Made by a program: the position numbers and the translations under genes. A stretch of DNA of 64,000 nt, taken from positions 56,762,619-56,826,618 of the forward strand of contig CP154955.1 in NCBI GenBank assembly GCA_039621445.1. The letters are read 5' to 3'. Position 1 is the first letter of the stretch, and the number at the start of each line of letters is the position of its first letter. This document shows, in pieces, positions 1 to 9,083 of the stretch. This DNA comes from Euglena gracilis. Lineage: Eukaryota > Euglenida > Euglenophyceae > Euglenales. The notes beneath the pieces are model-generated. The model saw nothing but the letters and a program-made list of their open reading frames with translations, was not told where the DNA came from and ran no database searches.

Positions 1-1
1 A

Positions 2-961
2 AGCGTCATTCCTAATTACAATCGCGATCACACTTGGTACGGATTTGATGCGGAATGGGGAAAGCCCCAACCTGTCCAAACTCCCTTGGGATTACCCCTT
101 GAGGTAGTGGAACACAACCCGCATGTTTGTGGATCCATTCTCCTACCCGGAAATCGGGTGCATGAATACGTGAAACGCGTATGGAATGCTTTCAATTTTG
201 GTCAATATCGCATTTTGGAACGATGGTTTTCCAAAATCGCGACATTGGCTGATTCTTTTGATTTGGCATTGGAAATCGATGCCTTTTCATCCAATGCACA
301 TGCCCGTTTGCCACGTCATTGGTCACAACACTCCAACGCATTTGATAAATTTTGGGGTGACACGGTGTTATGGATGCACCCTCCCCCAAAACTTATCGAA
401 TGTGCGGTTGAGAAAATTCTGCGGGATGAAGCCCGTGGAGTTATTCTCATACCCATCATTCCGGAAGCGGAATGGTTCACCCAACTATCGTATGTGTGTT
501 TTCATTGGTGGGATTTACCCACTAATGTACCGATTTTTGAAGATTTTTGTGGTAAAATATTACCACCCTTGCAAGAAATCATTTTCCGCGTATGTTTCTT
601 CGATGCATTCGGAATGTCCGAATTCGCGGTGCCGAGAAAGCTCGGTAGCCCCAGGGATACCCTGGTGGTTTCCGCAGTCATCGAGAGTGCAGGTCAGCAT
701 CCTAAGTCAGCCGAATTCTGTTCGCGGATTACCCGCGAATTTCACAGTGTGCTGGAAAATCCAGTATACGCGTGCGACATCGCCCCACACATCCCCCGTC
801 CGTTCGGTGTTTATAAGATCGAGCTTAAGGATGGAGCCAAGACAATGCACCGGAAATTTTTTCGTTGTTCGGGAGAACGCGAACAAGCTCTCAATGAAAT
901 GATTGAGAAGCTTATTCAGCGCAAGTGGATTGTACTCTCGAAAAGCGAGTGGACATCCTAG
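2..961 (+). other. methyltransferase-like module upstream of RT
   Basis: This roughly 300-residue block precedes the RT in the same frame. It contains the series DAFSSNAHARLP, then WSQH, then VLWMHPPPKL, then ARGVILIPIIPEAEW. This resembles a module I know from protist Ty3 elements and DIRS elements (N6-adenine-methyltransferase-like, with an NPPF or DPPY-type motif, here HPPP). The assignment to the methyltransferase fold is inference. The segment from about 780 (RPFGVYKIELKDGAK) to 955 is the usual lead-in to a gypsy RT. The block ends at an in-frame TAG (959-961), after which the RT frame continues directly. Confidence 0.5.
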
Positions 962-1720
962 GCATTCGTTGTTCCTAAACCCCCAGACCCCTCAGGTCAG
1001 AAGAAATGGAGGCTGGTGCTGGATTACCGGTACCTGAACTCCCAAACAAGGGATGATCCTTTCCCGCTCCCCCTGATCGAGGATTTGATCACCAAACAAT
1101 CGGAAAACCGGTTGTGGTCAATTTTCGATCTGGAGGACGGTTTTCACCAAATGCACTTACACCCTGACTCCCAACCATACACGGCATTCGTGACATCCAA
1201 GGGTGTGTACCAATGGACGGTACTCCCCATGGGTGTTAAGAATGGCCCAGCCATGTTTCAGCGCATGATACAATGGGTTCTACGCGATTTACCGTTTGTC
1301 ATTGTGTACATTGATGATGTGCTGGTGGGAACACCACCACCAACCGCAAAATAGAGCGAGGATATCCTCGTTACACACTTCCACCATGTTTGCGCGGTAT
1401 TAACCGCTTTTCAAAAACATGTGCTTTCGCGAAAGGCGCGAAAATGCATTTGTTTCGGATACTTATAAAATTTTGCGGGCACATTATCAGCAATGGACAG
1501 CGGAAAGCCACTCCGAGTAAACTCGAAGCTATTAAGAAATGGACCCCTGAGGTAATCAAAACGATTACTCACCTCAAAGGATTTTTGGGATTAGCCCAAT
1601 ACTACGCGATTTATATGAAGGACTTCGCGAAAATCGCGGTGCCCCTCACCAAACAGCTCAAAAGCCAGGCTGTTGACAACACCAAAGTCATTTTGGATGA
1701 CCAAATGCGTGAGGCCCTTG
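962..1720 (+). other. reverse transcriptase domain (Ty3/gypsy)
   Basis: The RT would copy element RNA into cDNA in the cytoplasm. Visible motifs are AFVVPKP, WRLVLDYRYLN, FDLEDGFHQM (catalytic Asp), AFVTSKGVYQWTVLPMGVKNGP and YIDD at 1307-1318 (the two catalytic Asp), then after a frame change near 1440 FCGHIIS and HLKGFLGLAQYY. An in-frame TAG lies at 1352-1354. Length and motif order are normal for gypsy RT. The frame change falls between the KC.F motif and FCGHIIS, so the copy cannot make an intact enzyme. Confidence 0.85.
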
Positions 1721-1739
1721 AGAAAATCAAGGTTTTGCT

Positions 1740-2200
1740 TTTGGATAATGTTGTCCTCGAAATCGCGGACCCGTACAAACCATACGTGTTGGAAGTCGAC
1801 AGCAGCGATTACGCTGTTGGCGGAGTTCTTAGCCAGCATAATGCGGCGAATGAGCTCCGACCTGTGGCTTTCTTCAGCAGAAAGCTACAGGGCGACGACG
1901 GAAAAGGTCAAGTCAAATGGAGTATACGCGAGAAGGAAACCTACGCAATCGTGCTTATACTCCAGAAATTCCGAAGCTGGGTAGCCAGCAGCCTCGTCCA
2001 GATCCTCGTCAAGACCGACCATGAGAGTCTGCAACACTGGTACACCGAGGATTTGAACAAGGCCATGTCATCGGTCGGAAGGCGATGCAGATGGCATGAG
2101 TTCTTGAGTCAATTCAACCTTGTGGTTATTTATACCCCTGGACACACACAAAAAGTAGCGGATCCGCTCAGTCGGGCCCCTTGGTATTACCCTGGGAACC
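1740..2200 (+). other. RNase H domain (Ty3/gypsy)
   Basis: This domain would degrade RNA in the RNA-DNA hybrid. It follows RT in the frame that starts at 1390. Recognisable motifs are LEVDSSDYAVGGVLSQ (first Asp), FSRKLQ, EKETYAIVLILQKFRSW (catalytic Glu) and TDHESLQHW (Asp), with IYTPGHTQKVADPLSRAP at the end carrying the final His and Asp. The order and spacing are those of gypsy RNase H and this part is unbroken. Confidence 0.85.
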
Positions 2201-2479
2201 CGGATGAGGGAGACGCGACTTTTCATGGAAGTCAGGAAGCTGACGAATACGCACGTCGAAACGACGCTGCGGATAATCTTTTGGATTCTTTTCCCGTTTC
2301 ACAACTATTCCTGGTCGCACCAGTGCGCGGAAGGCGCCGACGTGGAAGCACGTCCGGACCCCGGCGTATTACGCGCACGGAGTCCCCTTCCCCACTGTTC
2401 TTTCGCGAATGGGATTATAGTCGTGACCCGGTGTATGACACCATTGTCACCAGACTTCGTAATGGCGAAGTGCTGGACA

Positions 2480-3260
2480 ATTACACTCTTTCACCTTTAC
2501 GGTTGGTTTTTCGCAATGAATCGGGTTACAAATATTGTATTCCCCAGGACCTGGTTGATGATGTGATTTGTGTGCTATCACAACCATGGTCACCCTGGGG
2601 CCCCCAAACTTCTTGGGCCGCAGGTACTGCACAACCCTGAGCGAGAAAGAGCTTTACTCACGCTGTTTGCGAATAGCGCAACGGTGTCAAATTTGCCAAG
2701 CGGTAAAACCCCCCAGAGGTACCCCCCCTTGTATGATGGACTTTTTCCCCGTACCCCCTGACATTTTTACATCCCTCTGCATGGATTTTCTGGAATTAGA
2801 ACCGTGCAAAGGAACGGACGACAAAATTTACGATTACGTTTTTGTTGTCGTCTGCAGGCTGAGTGGGTACATTGTAGCCATTCCATGCCAGAAGTCAGGG
2901 TTGACTGCCCAAAGTTTGGCAACTATATTTTTGGAGAAATGCATTTGCTTAATGGGTTTACCGAATGAAATCGTGAGTGAATCAAGACCATTTGATTTCT
3001 TCAAGGTTTTTCACCACTTTGTGCGGTTTACTCGGAATCGAGCAACATTTTTCCATTATATACCGACCCAAAGGCAATGGTAGAGCCGAGGCAGCCGTGA
3101 AATCCGTCGTGAATATGCTTCGCCTTTCACTAATTGACTCGCGCAACAACTCGCTATCAGTTCTACCATGGTCTTTGTTTTATATCAATACCCTACCAGG
3201 GTTGGTTTTACCTCACTCCCCCTATAAATTAGTTTTTGGACGGGACCCTCCGGCCATAGG
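2480..3260 (+). other. integrase, frame-shifted several times
   Basis: The HHCC zinc module is split between frames: HNHGHPGAPKLL near 2572-2610 in one frame and CLRIAQRCQICQAVK near 2665-2715 in another. The catalytic core then shows CMDFLELEP (first Asp), DHLISSRFFTTLCG (second Asp, near 2980, in a third frame) and NGRAEAAVKSVV (Glu). The tail SPYKLVFGRDPP is typical of gypsy integrase. At least three small indels are needed to restore one frame, so integrase is the most decayed part of this pol. Confidence 0.8.
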
Positions 3261-3404
3261 GGATGTCCCTTCGGAGAGACCCGCCCGAACGAGTGTCAGT
3301 TGCGAGACCTGGTTTGCGGAAGTAGAAAATCTACGTTCTGCGGTCCAGAAGCGCGTGACTGATATTCATGCAACCAAACGGAAATCGTTTTTGCAGAATT
3401 TCAA

Positions 3405-3858
3405 GTCACCTGTGTATAGTCCCGGTGACCGCGTGTGGGTGCGGAATAGCCGCACTCGCATGCAGTCTTCCAAGCTGGACCCCCTCTGGCTCGGCCCCTG
3501 TGAAATCCTAGAAAGACTAGGTACCAGCGGGCGTTACAAGGTTGCATTACCGAATGGTGTTGAGGACGTTCATATGGACGACTTCAAACCATACCTGTCG
3601 CCACCGGATGGGAAACCCATCCCGTGTTTGCACTTCAAACCCCGTTCCAGATTACCTGAGACGGACGACTTTGTAGTCGATAAAATTATCGATCACAAAA
3701 TCGACAAAGGTATGCACCTTTGGAAGGTCCGCTGGAAAGGGGATGGGCCCGAGGAGGACACTTGGGAGCCAGCAACCAGTTTTGTTGGGTATGTCCAGCA
3801 AGATTGGAAGCTGTGGAACAAGAAACATAACATTGATGTTTCCATGACAAGTTTTTGA
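3405..3858 (+). other. GPY/F-like module and C-terminal chromodomain
   Basis: The segment GDRVWVRNSR, LDPLWLGPCEILERLG and VHMDDFKPYL is the GPY/F-like part of the integrase C-terminus. It is followed at about 3655-3843 by a chromodomain: DFVVDKIIDHKIDKGM, LWKVRWKGDGPEEDTWEP, then YVQQDWKLWNKK. Chromodomains in chromoviruses are thought to target integration to modified histones. The aromatic positions (W in LWKVRWKG and W in DTWEP) are kept. The frame ends with TGA at 3856-3858. Confidence 0.85.
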
Positions 3859-3864
3859 GAACGC

Positions 3865-4512
3865 ATGGGAAACCCATGTTGTTTTCTCTTCTTTTTATCA
3901 TGGATTCTTATCATTCTTTTTTTCCGCAGTACTTTTTGCCAGCCAATAATCAAGCAGGGAGAGTTACCCTTAACAACAAACAACCAACCACCTACACAAC
4001 TAACCGAGCCGACCCCGTGCGGTAATATGCTGCCCGGCGGAAGGGAGCCAGGCGGAGGACCGCCTTACCACCCCACCACTCACCCTCAACCTGACCAGTA
4101 TGCGTACCGATACGGTACGCAGCCACCTGCACGGACTGCGGCTCAGGGAAACCCTGAAGCCAGCAGCAGCAGTAGCAGGATGACCCAGATGCCCGCGGAA
4201 GCGCGGCCATCTCAGCCATCAGGCTCTCGTCGCCTCCCACCGTATGCGGGTGTGATGATCCACCGCACGGCGGAGACGATGAACCGGGTTATGCGTATGA
4301 GCGCAAACCCGGCACCAGACCAACTCACACAGGCATTGTGGGATGACCACTGCCGTAAAGTTTTGACCATCGCGAATACCCCTCCAGCCCTGTGGTGTAT
4401 GTGCGCCCAGGCGACGATGACCGGTCTGGTGTATTACACCGACCCGGACGCATCGGGATTCGCGGCGGACATTACCATGCGTGACCTGGGCGAAGAAGTC
4501 CGCCACAGGTAG
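3865..4512 (+). CDS. unrecognised retroelement ORF, N-terminal hydrophobic segment, Gag-like region part 1
   Basis: This ORF starts 6 bases after the pol stop. Its first 25 residues contain a strongly hydrophobic stretch (FLFFLSWILIILFF). The rest is Pro/Gly/Ser-rich, then has a more ordered part with LTQALWDDHCRKVLTIANTP. The coding signal moves to another frame near 4495, so the TAG at 4510-4512 is probably not the original end. No family is recognised. It shares the GGGAAACCC hairpin signature with the pol, which argues that both belong to one element family. Confidence 0.4.
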   Translation: MGNPCCFLFFLSWILIILFFRSTFCQPIIKQGELPLTTNNQPPTQLTEPTPCGNMLPGGREPGGGPPYHPTTHPQPDQYAYRYGTQPPARTAAQGNPEASSSSSRMTQMPAEARPSQPSGSRRLPPYAGVMIHRTAETMNRVMRMSANPAPDQLTQALWDDHCRKVLTIANTPPALWCMCAQATMTGLVYYTDPDASGFAADITMRDLGEEVRHR

Positions 4513-5290
4513 CACGGCAGGTACCGCCAGTTGGCACTTACACGGCACATTTTCGTGCTCACTCCCCCGGATTACCCGAGGAAGAGACAGGGGAAGCACC
4601 TGTCCGGAGTGCACAACCACGCGTGAAAGAAAGCATTTTTAGATCCCCTGAGCGCGTGCCCCGGCGGGATTATCCTGCGGAGGAGCACGTGTCTCAGTAC
4701 GCCGTCTCTGGGGATTATCCCCAGGAGACGCCAAGGTCACGAGATGAGTACGTCTACCCACCCCCACCCCACCCCACCATTCCTGACCCTGTGGTTGGCC
4801 GTCCAGTGGAGGGAAACCCTCCCGTGACGTCTGACAGTGCCCGGAGCGCTCGTTCGCGGGAAGCCGCGACAGCGTCCCGTACACACCCAGCTCCACAGGC
4901 ACGGGATGAACCCGTGAACCCGTGGACTGGTAGGCCATTCACTTCCCAGGAGGAACGTCAGCAGTATGAATATGCTGCGATGATCCAGAGACAGATTGCA
5001 TGTCGCCCACCTGTTTGCGCCAGACAGGGAAATCCTGCCTGGAGGGAAATGACGGCAGAAGAGCGCCGGCAGTATGATGCTGCTGTGACGGCTCTGACTG
5101 GAATCCCAACGACATCACGATCAGGTCAACCAGTGCAACAGCAGGACGTTGCGGTAGCGGAAGCGCCACCAACACGACCCACAGGCTCTGCCGCCGGCAA
5201 GCGTGACCGCGGCCCGGAAAATCTGACGCCGCAGCCACAGCGCCGCTCGCCGAGGTCGGAAAATTCCCCGCGGCGATGCACGTCGACGCT
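4497..5290 (+). CDS. Gag-like region part 2, Pro/Arg-rich
   Basis: The reading frame continues from the previous ORF after a frame change near 4495 (SPPQVARQVPPVGTYTAH) and runs on to about 5290, where the signal changes frame again. The product is hydrophilic, with RDEYVYPPPPHPTIPDP and a more conserved-looking stretch VNPWTGRPFTSQEERQQYEY. No domain is recognised. Hairpins at 4703-4730 and 4900-4916 lie inside the reading frame. Confidence 0.35.
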
Positions 5291-6358
5291 GAGGAGGAAG
5301 CTCCACCAGCGCCAGACGTGTCGGCAGAACGGGCACGTCGGGAAACCCGACCATCCCCAGTCGCACCGGTTTACTCGAATCGTGGTGACGCTGAGCAGGA
5401 ATTTGCCCGAACACCAAGCACGGAATCCGTGACTTACCCCGTGTTTACACCAGAAGACCCAGAATACTGGGAATACTTTGACCCATACCGGGCGACATTC
5501 GAATGGCTGTCAAACACAAAGGGCAAGGGTAAAGGAAAGGGCAAAGGTAAGGGGAAAGGAAAAGGCCAGGAGAAAGGTGGGAAAGCCCCACCTGGCAAAG
5601 GCGGAAAAGCCGCCTGGTCAGCTCCAGGCAAAGGCGGAAAATCTGCCGGACCCCCAGCAGGCAAGGGCGGGAAAGCCGCCGAACCTTCGAAAACGAAGGA
5701 TTATGACGTTGCCTCAGTGTTCAAGTACCTGGAGGAGATCTGGCCGAAAATCGACGAAGATCTCCAAAAGTTCACAAGGGCAGGCAACGTGATCCACCGA
5801 CCACCGGATGCGGTGCTCGAAGTGGTGCAGAATCGTATGAACGATCACTGCAAACGTTTTTTCTACAGTGCCGAACTTCATGCGTTCGAGGGATACCCTC
5901 ATTCGAATGAAGTTGTCCTGGACCAGATGCCTGGTTTCTGGGAACTGTGGTTCTGGTTGGGATACCCCTGCCAGAATTTCGGCATTTTTACCGACCGAAA
6001 CGGTCTGACGTATATCGATTGCCTGAATACCTGTGAAGACGGCGAAACGTTCGTCGCACAGTTGAAGGAAATCTTCAACCACATGTTTTCAGTCAGCGCA
6101 CTGGGAATCCAGTGGAAGTATTACCCCCTGCCGGAGAAACTCCAGGCGCAGGCTGCGGTAATGTTCACGAACAACCTCCAAGTCTTCTTGGACAGCATGT
6201 ATGGCATGCTGTTCAAGGTACTGGACGTGGACCTCGCGTACCCCCAGCGGTCAAACTGGAATGCCAGTTTTGCAAGGAAATTCACATTGTTGACTTCTGG
6301 GGTTTCGGTGAACGCGGAAAACCGCCTCCGACTGCCGAGAATGCCGGCAGCCAGCTGA
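5276..6358 (+). CDS. Gag-like region part 3, Lys/Gly repeat plus ordered domain
   Basis: About 80 residues into this frame lies a Lys/Gly repeat (KGKGKGKGK, then four GKGGK units, about 5515-5690), a plausible nucleic-acid-binding tail or linker. It is followed by an ordered, aromatic-rich domain (VFKYLEEIWPKIDEDLQKF, PGFWELWFWLGYPCQNFGIF, LDSMYGMLFKVLDVD) whose frame changes again near 6290. The composition is Gag-like, but I recognise no capsid motif. The placement downstream of pol is unusual for Ty3 and may mean a second copy begins here. Confidence 0.45.
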   Translation: MHVDAEEEAPPAPDVSAERARRETRPSPVAPVYSNRGDAEQEFARTPSTESVTYPVFTPEDPEYWEYFDPYRATFEWLSNTKGKGKGKGKGKGKGKGQEKGGKAPPGKGGKAAWSAPGKGGKSAGPPAGKGGKAAEPSKTKDYDVASVFKYLEEIWPKIDEDLQKFTRAGNVIHRPPDAVLEVVQNRMNDHCKRFFYSAELHAFEGYPHSNEVVLDQMPGFWELWFWLGYPCQNFGIFTDRNGLTYIDCLNTCEDGETFVAQLKEIFNHMFSVSALGIQWKYYPLPEKLQAQAAVMFTNNLQVFLDSMYGMLFKVLDVDLAYPQRSNWNASFARKFTLLTSGVSVNAENRLRLPRMPAAS

Positions 6359-7476
6359 CAAGGAGATTCCTCCTGCATCAGTGCCGGAATCCCAATATCG
6401 GAACGCAAGACCAAAAGGTGCTGAAACAGCACCGGCAGAAAATATTTCTGCTGCAACAGTACTGGCACAGGGCGTGGATTACCTACGTCCTGGAAGTCTA
6501 CATTTATTTCCTGGAACAGATGACCACTGATGTGGATATCCACAGGAAGTGGTTACCTCGGGGATACACCGAGGTGGACGCCAGACCTCATGAGCCAGAT
6601 CGACGCAGGATGAACCTGCGACCGGACTGGCAGGAGGCAGAAATCGGCTTCCCGGAACACCTGGATACCCAGTTCGGGGATATCCTCAACTGGCAGGAGT
6701 TCGAACCTTTTTTCGCAGCACGCGACATAGGCCGATCTCGGCATGCGGTCCTATTGCCCGCTTTCCTGGAAAACACAGGAGAGCATGGTATGGGATGGAA
6801 CCTTCGATCCCAGTGGGAAGACCTCTGCCGGATCAACGACGCCGAACCACAACCTCCACCCGGAAGCTGGGTGAGAGCGTCGTGGCCACCCCCATACCTC
6901 AATTCTGACAGGTGTGAAAGTATAAGCTTTTACCGCTTGTCAGATGCACAAGGGTGCTACAGGAGAGGAAAAGACCCGCGTACTGCAGCACAACTCCACA
7001 CAGAGGACTACCCTCCGGAAGCGGAGGAGGAGGAGGAGGAGGAGGAAGAGGTCCCCATGGCCGAGGATGAACCTCAGCTAGCAGAACCCCCGGCACGGGA
7101 AACCCGTAGCCCATCTGTCGTGATGCTGGACACTGTGGCAGAAACTGCCCAGCGCCCGGGGTCGCCGGCAGGTGAAAGGACACCTGTCCCAAACTCGCCC
7201 ACCTCATTGAGTACAACAGGTGTACCGACCCCTCCGCGGGAAAACCCGCCGGAGACGGTACCACACGCGCCTGAGGTATTACGCCTCAAGCTACCTGTTT
7301 CCGGGGAAACCCCGTCGGCAGAGGAGCCAGCGGAGGAGCCCACTTCAGGTGAAGAACCTGAACGGCGCACCTCGCTGGGCGGACGCGTACTCGGTGGTTT
7401 GCAATCCCTGATCGCAGTTGTCACTCCACGTGGCACTGCGGCCTGTTCTTCCATGGCTGCGGCGGAAGCTGCCTAA
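6290..7476 (+). CDS. Gag-like region part 4, ordered domain then acidic tail
   Basis: This continues the ordered domain in a new frame (LTRRFLLHQCRNPNIG, KIFLLQQYWHRAWITYVLEV, WQEFEPFFAARDIGRSRHA). From about 7015 it becomes a Glu run followed by a Pro/Thr/Glu-rich tail. The frame closes with TAA at 7474-7476, but similar Pro/Thr/Glu-rich coding continues in the same frame to 7860. No family is recognised. Hairpins at 6555-6575, 7095-7107, 7236-7249 and 7302-7314 are embedded in it. Confidence 0.4.
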
Positions 7477-8479
7477 CCGACGGAAGACACACATGACACA
7501 ACAGCCATGGTGGAGGATGAACCTCCCCCAGCGGCGGCGCCACCACCGGTGTCGGAAGCGACACGGACGGAAGGCGAACAGACAGCAATCGCAGTGGAGA
7601 CAACAACAACCTTGCCAGTACGGGATGAAGCTGTATCAACACCGGTAGCGCCAGCCGAGGCACGGGATGAACACGCACCTCAGCGCACATCCACAGCCAC
7701 TGCACCAAAGTGCCCGGGTACACGGACACCGGCACCTGAAAAAAGGCCGAGCGGACGTCCATGCCCCCACCACAGGCTCAACCAGCGCGACGTGCGCCAG
7801 CCACGCCTACACCCACATCATCCTCCACGGCTGCCCCTGGGAAACCAACGGAAGCCATGAGGGAACGCGTATGACGACCCTCATCTCGGGAAACCCCTGC
7901 TGAAGGTCAACGACGCTCGGTGTCGGGGAGAAGACCCCCGTCCCAAGCGTCACCACGCACCTGGGCAAGCAAGCGCGACGCCGATCGGCGGCCCTCGGAA
8001 GCTCCGGAAACCGGAAGTCCGAAGGCCCCGGCAAAATCAAAACCGGGCGCCTTCCCTTGTAAGCCCACACCGAAATCTGGTGATCAGCCCCCACCGAAAG
8101 GCGGTGGTGGTGCTGGTGGCCAGAGTGCTGCATCCTCTTCTCGGGGATCAACCTCGGGACAAGGATTCACGCACGTCACACATCATCCGGCTATGGGAAA
8201 ACCTCACAGTCGAAACCTTCGTCAAAGGGGCAGGGAAAGTCCCGCGCCTCAACAGCCGAGACACCTTCGGAAGACGAAATTATCATAGACTGGAACGCGG
8301 TCAATCAGGATGATACTGAGATTCATGACCTGAAAAACAGGTACATGATGATCGACCACAAACTGAGGACACAGCAATGCCTCAACCGGTGGATTGAGCC
8401 ACTGTTCTGTCAGGGCCAAAAATGGTCCTTTGATCAGAACGTGTCCTGAAATTATTACAATTCCAGATCACCCTGTGTT
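7477..8479 (+). pseudogene. decayed low-complexity linker of the Gag-like region
   Basis: Between the acidic tail and the Cys-rich ORF the coding signal is scattered over all three frames, with Pro/Thr/Ala-rich peptides and no stable ORF. A GGGAAACCC copy lies at 7888-7896. I see no separate gene here. Confidence 0.35.
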
Positions 8480-9007
8480 TTGGCCCAATACTTCGATGAG
8501 GAATTCCTCATCGACAAAACAACGGAAAACCGTTTTGTGTGGCTTTGCACTGTATGCCACAAAATGTATAACAGTGAACCTGACCTGGGATTACCCCTCG
8601 TCCATGTTTGCAACCCTGTGGATCGGAAATCGGCCCACAAGGATGTATACATCCCCAACTGTGCCGCCTTGTTATGCGCCAAGTGCGTGGACAGTTGGAC
8701 CCACAAGCACAATTTTAGCTACACCAAGCGAGACGGTACGAACGTACCAATACTCTGCGTCAATTGCCTTCGAGGTACCTTCTGGCAAACTGCGGAAGGC
8801 GCAGTACGCACAATCGTGCCAAGTGCCCAGAAGCCACTGGAGGAATTCTCCACCTTGCACAAAAAGTACAAGGATTTTTTCAAGTACTCCAACCTCAAGC
8901 TTGACAACTACCGCCGCACGGGGATGGCCCGTGGGTGGCAGATCGACAGTGGGGCGATACGCCTCGCGGCTGAGGAAGCAGGGGTAAGATTACCTTTCAT
9001 GTGGTAG
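8480..9007 (+). CDS. Cys-rich zinc-binding-like ORF at the end of the Gag-like region
   Basis: The product has three CxxC pairs: CTVCHKM, LLCAKCVDSWTHKH and ILCVNCLRG, with His residues between them. This pattern suggests a double zinc-binding fold rather than a retroviral CCHC knuckle. A basic and aromatic C-terminus follows. There is no good ATG in the frame before the start used here (a TTG), so the ORF is probably the downstream part of a longer protein. It stops at 9005-9007 (TAG), where the LINE-like sequence begins. The 22-bp perfect palindrome at 8493-8514 lies inside it. Confidence 0.45.
   Translation: MAQYFDEEFLIDKTTENRFVWLCTVCHKMYNSEPDLGLPLVHVCNPVDRKSAHKDVYIPNCAALLCAKCVDSWTHKHNFSYTKRDGTNVPILCVNCLRGTFWQTAEGAVRTIVPSAQKPLEEFSTLHKKYKDFFKYSNLKLDNYRRTGMARGWQIDSGAIRLAAEEAGVRLPFMW
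8493..8514. repeat. 22-bp perfect palindrome
   Basis: Perfect dyad centred on GAATTC with outer bases TCGATGAG and CTCATCGA, inside the Cys-rich ORF. Confidence 0.9.
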
Positions 9008-9083
9008 TCCCTCCACGTCCGCACCAGGCCACCTGGCTCTCCCGGGCTTTTGCAGCAGCTGGCCTTGGAGTCGCAGGGGACCG

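Larger units (their letters stand above)
2..3858 (+). pseudogene. Ty3/gypsy chromodomain pol polyprotein, broken, cut by window edge
   Basis: This is the polymerase region of a Ty3/gypsy-type LTR retrotransposon with the order methyltransferase-like module, reverse transcriptase, RNase H, integrase, GPY/F-like module and chromodomain. The reading frame is open from base 2, so the element continues to the left. It is broken by in-frame TAG at 959-961 and 1352-1354, by a frame change near 1440, and by several frame changes between about 2570 and 2980 in the integrase. All domains are nevertheless collinear and readable, so this is a fairly young but dead copy. No LTR was recognised at the right end. 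Confidence 0.85.

Noticed and set aside
3859-4010. 3' LTR of the gypsy element directly after the chromodomain
   Set aside because: No second copy of this sequence is present in the window and no TG...CA boundary with flanking repeats could be defined.
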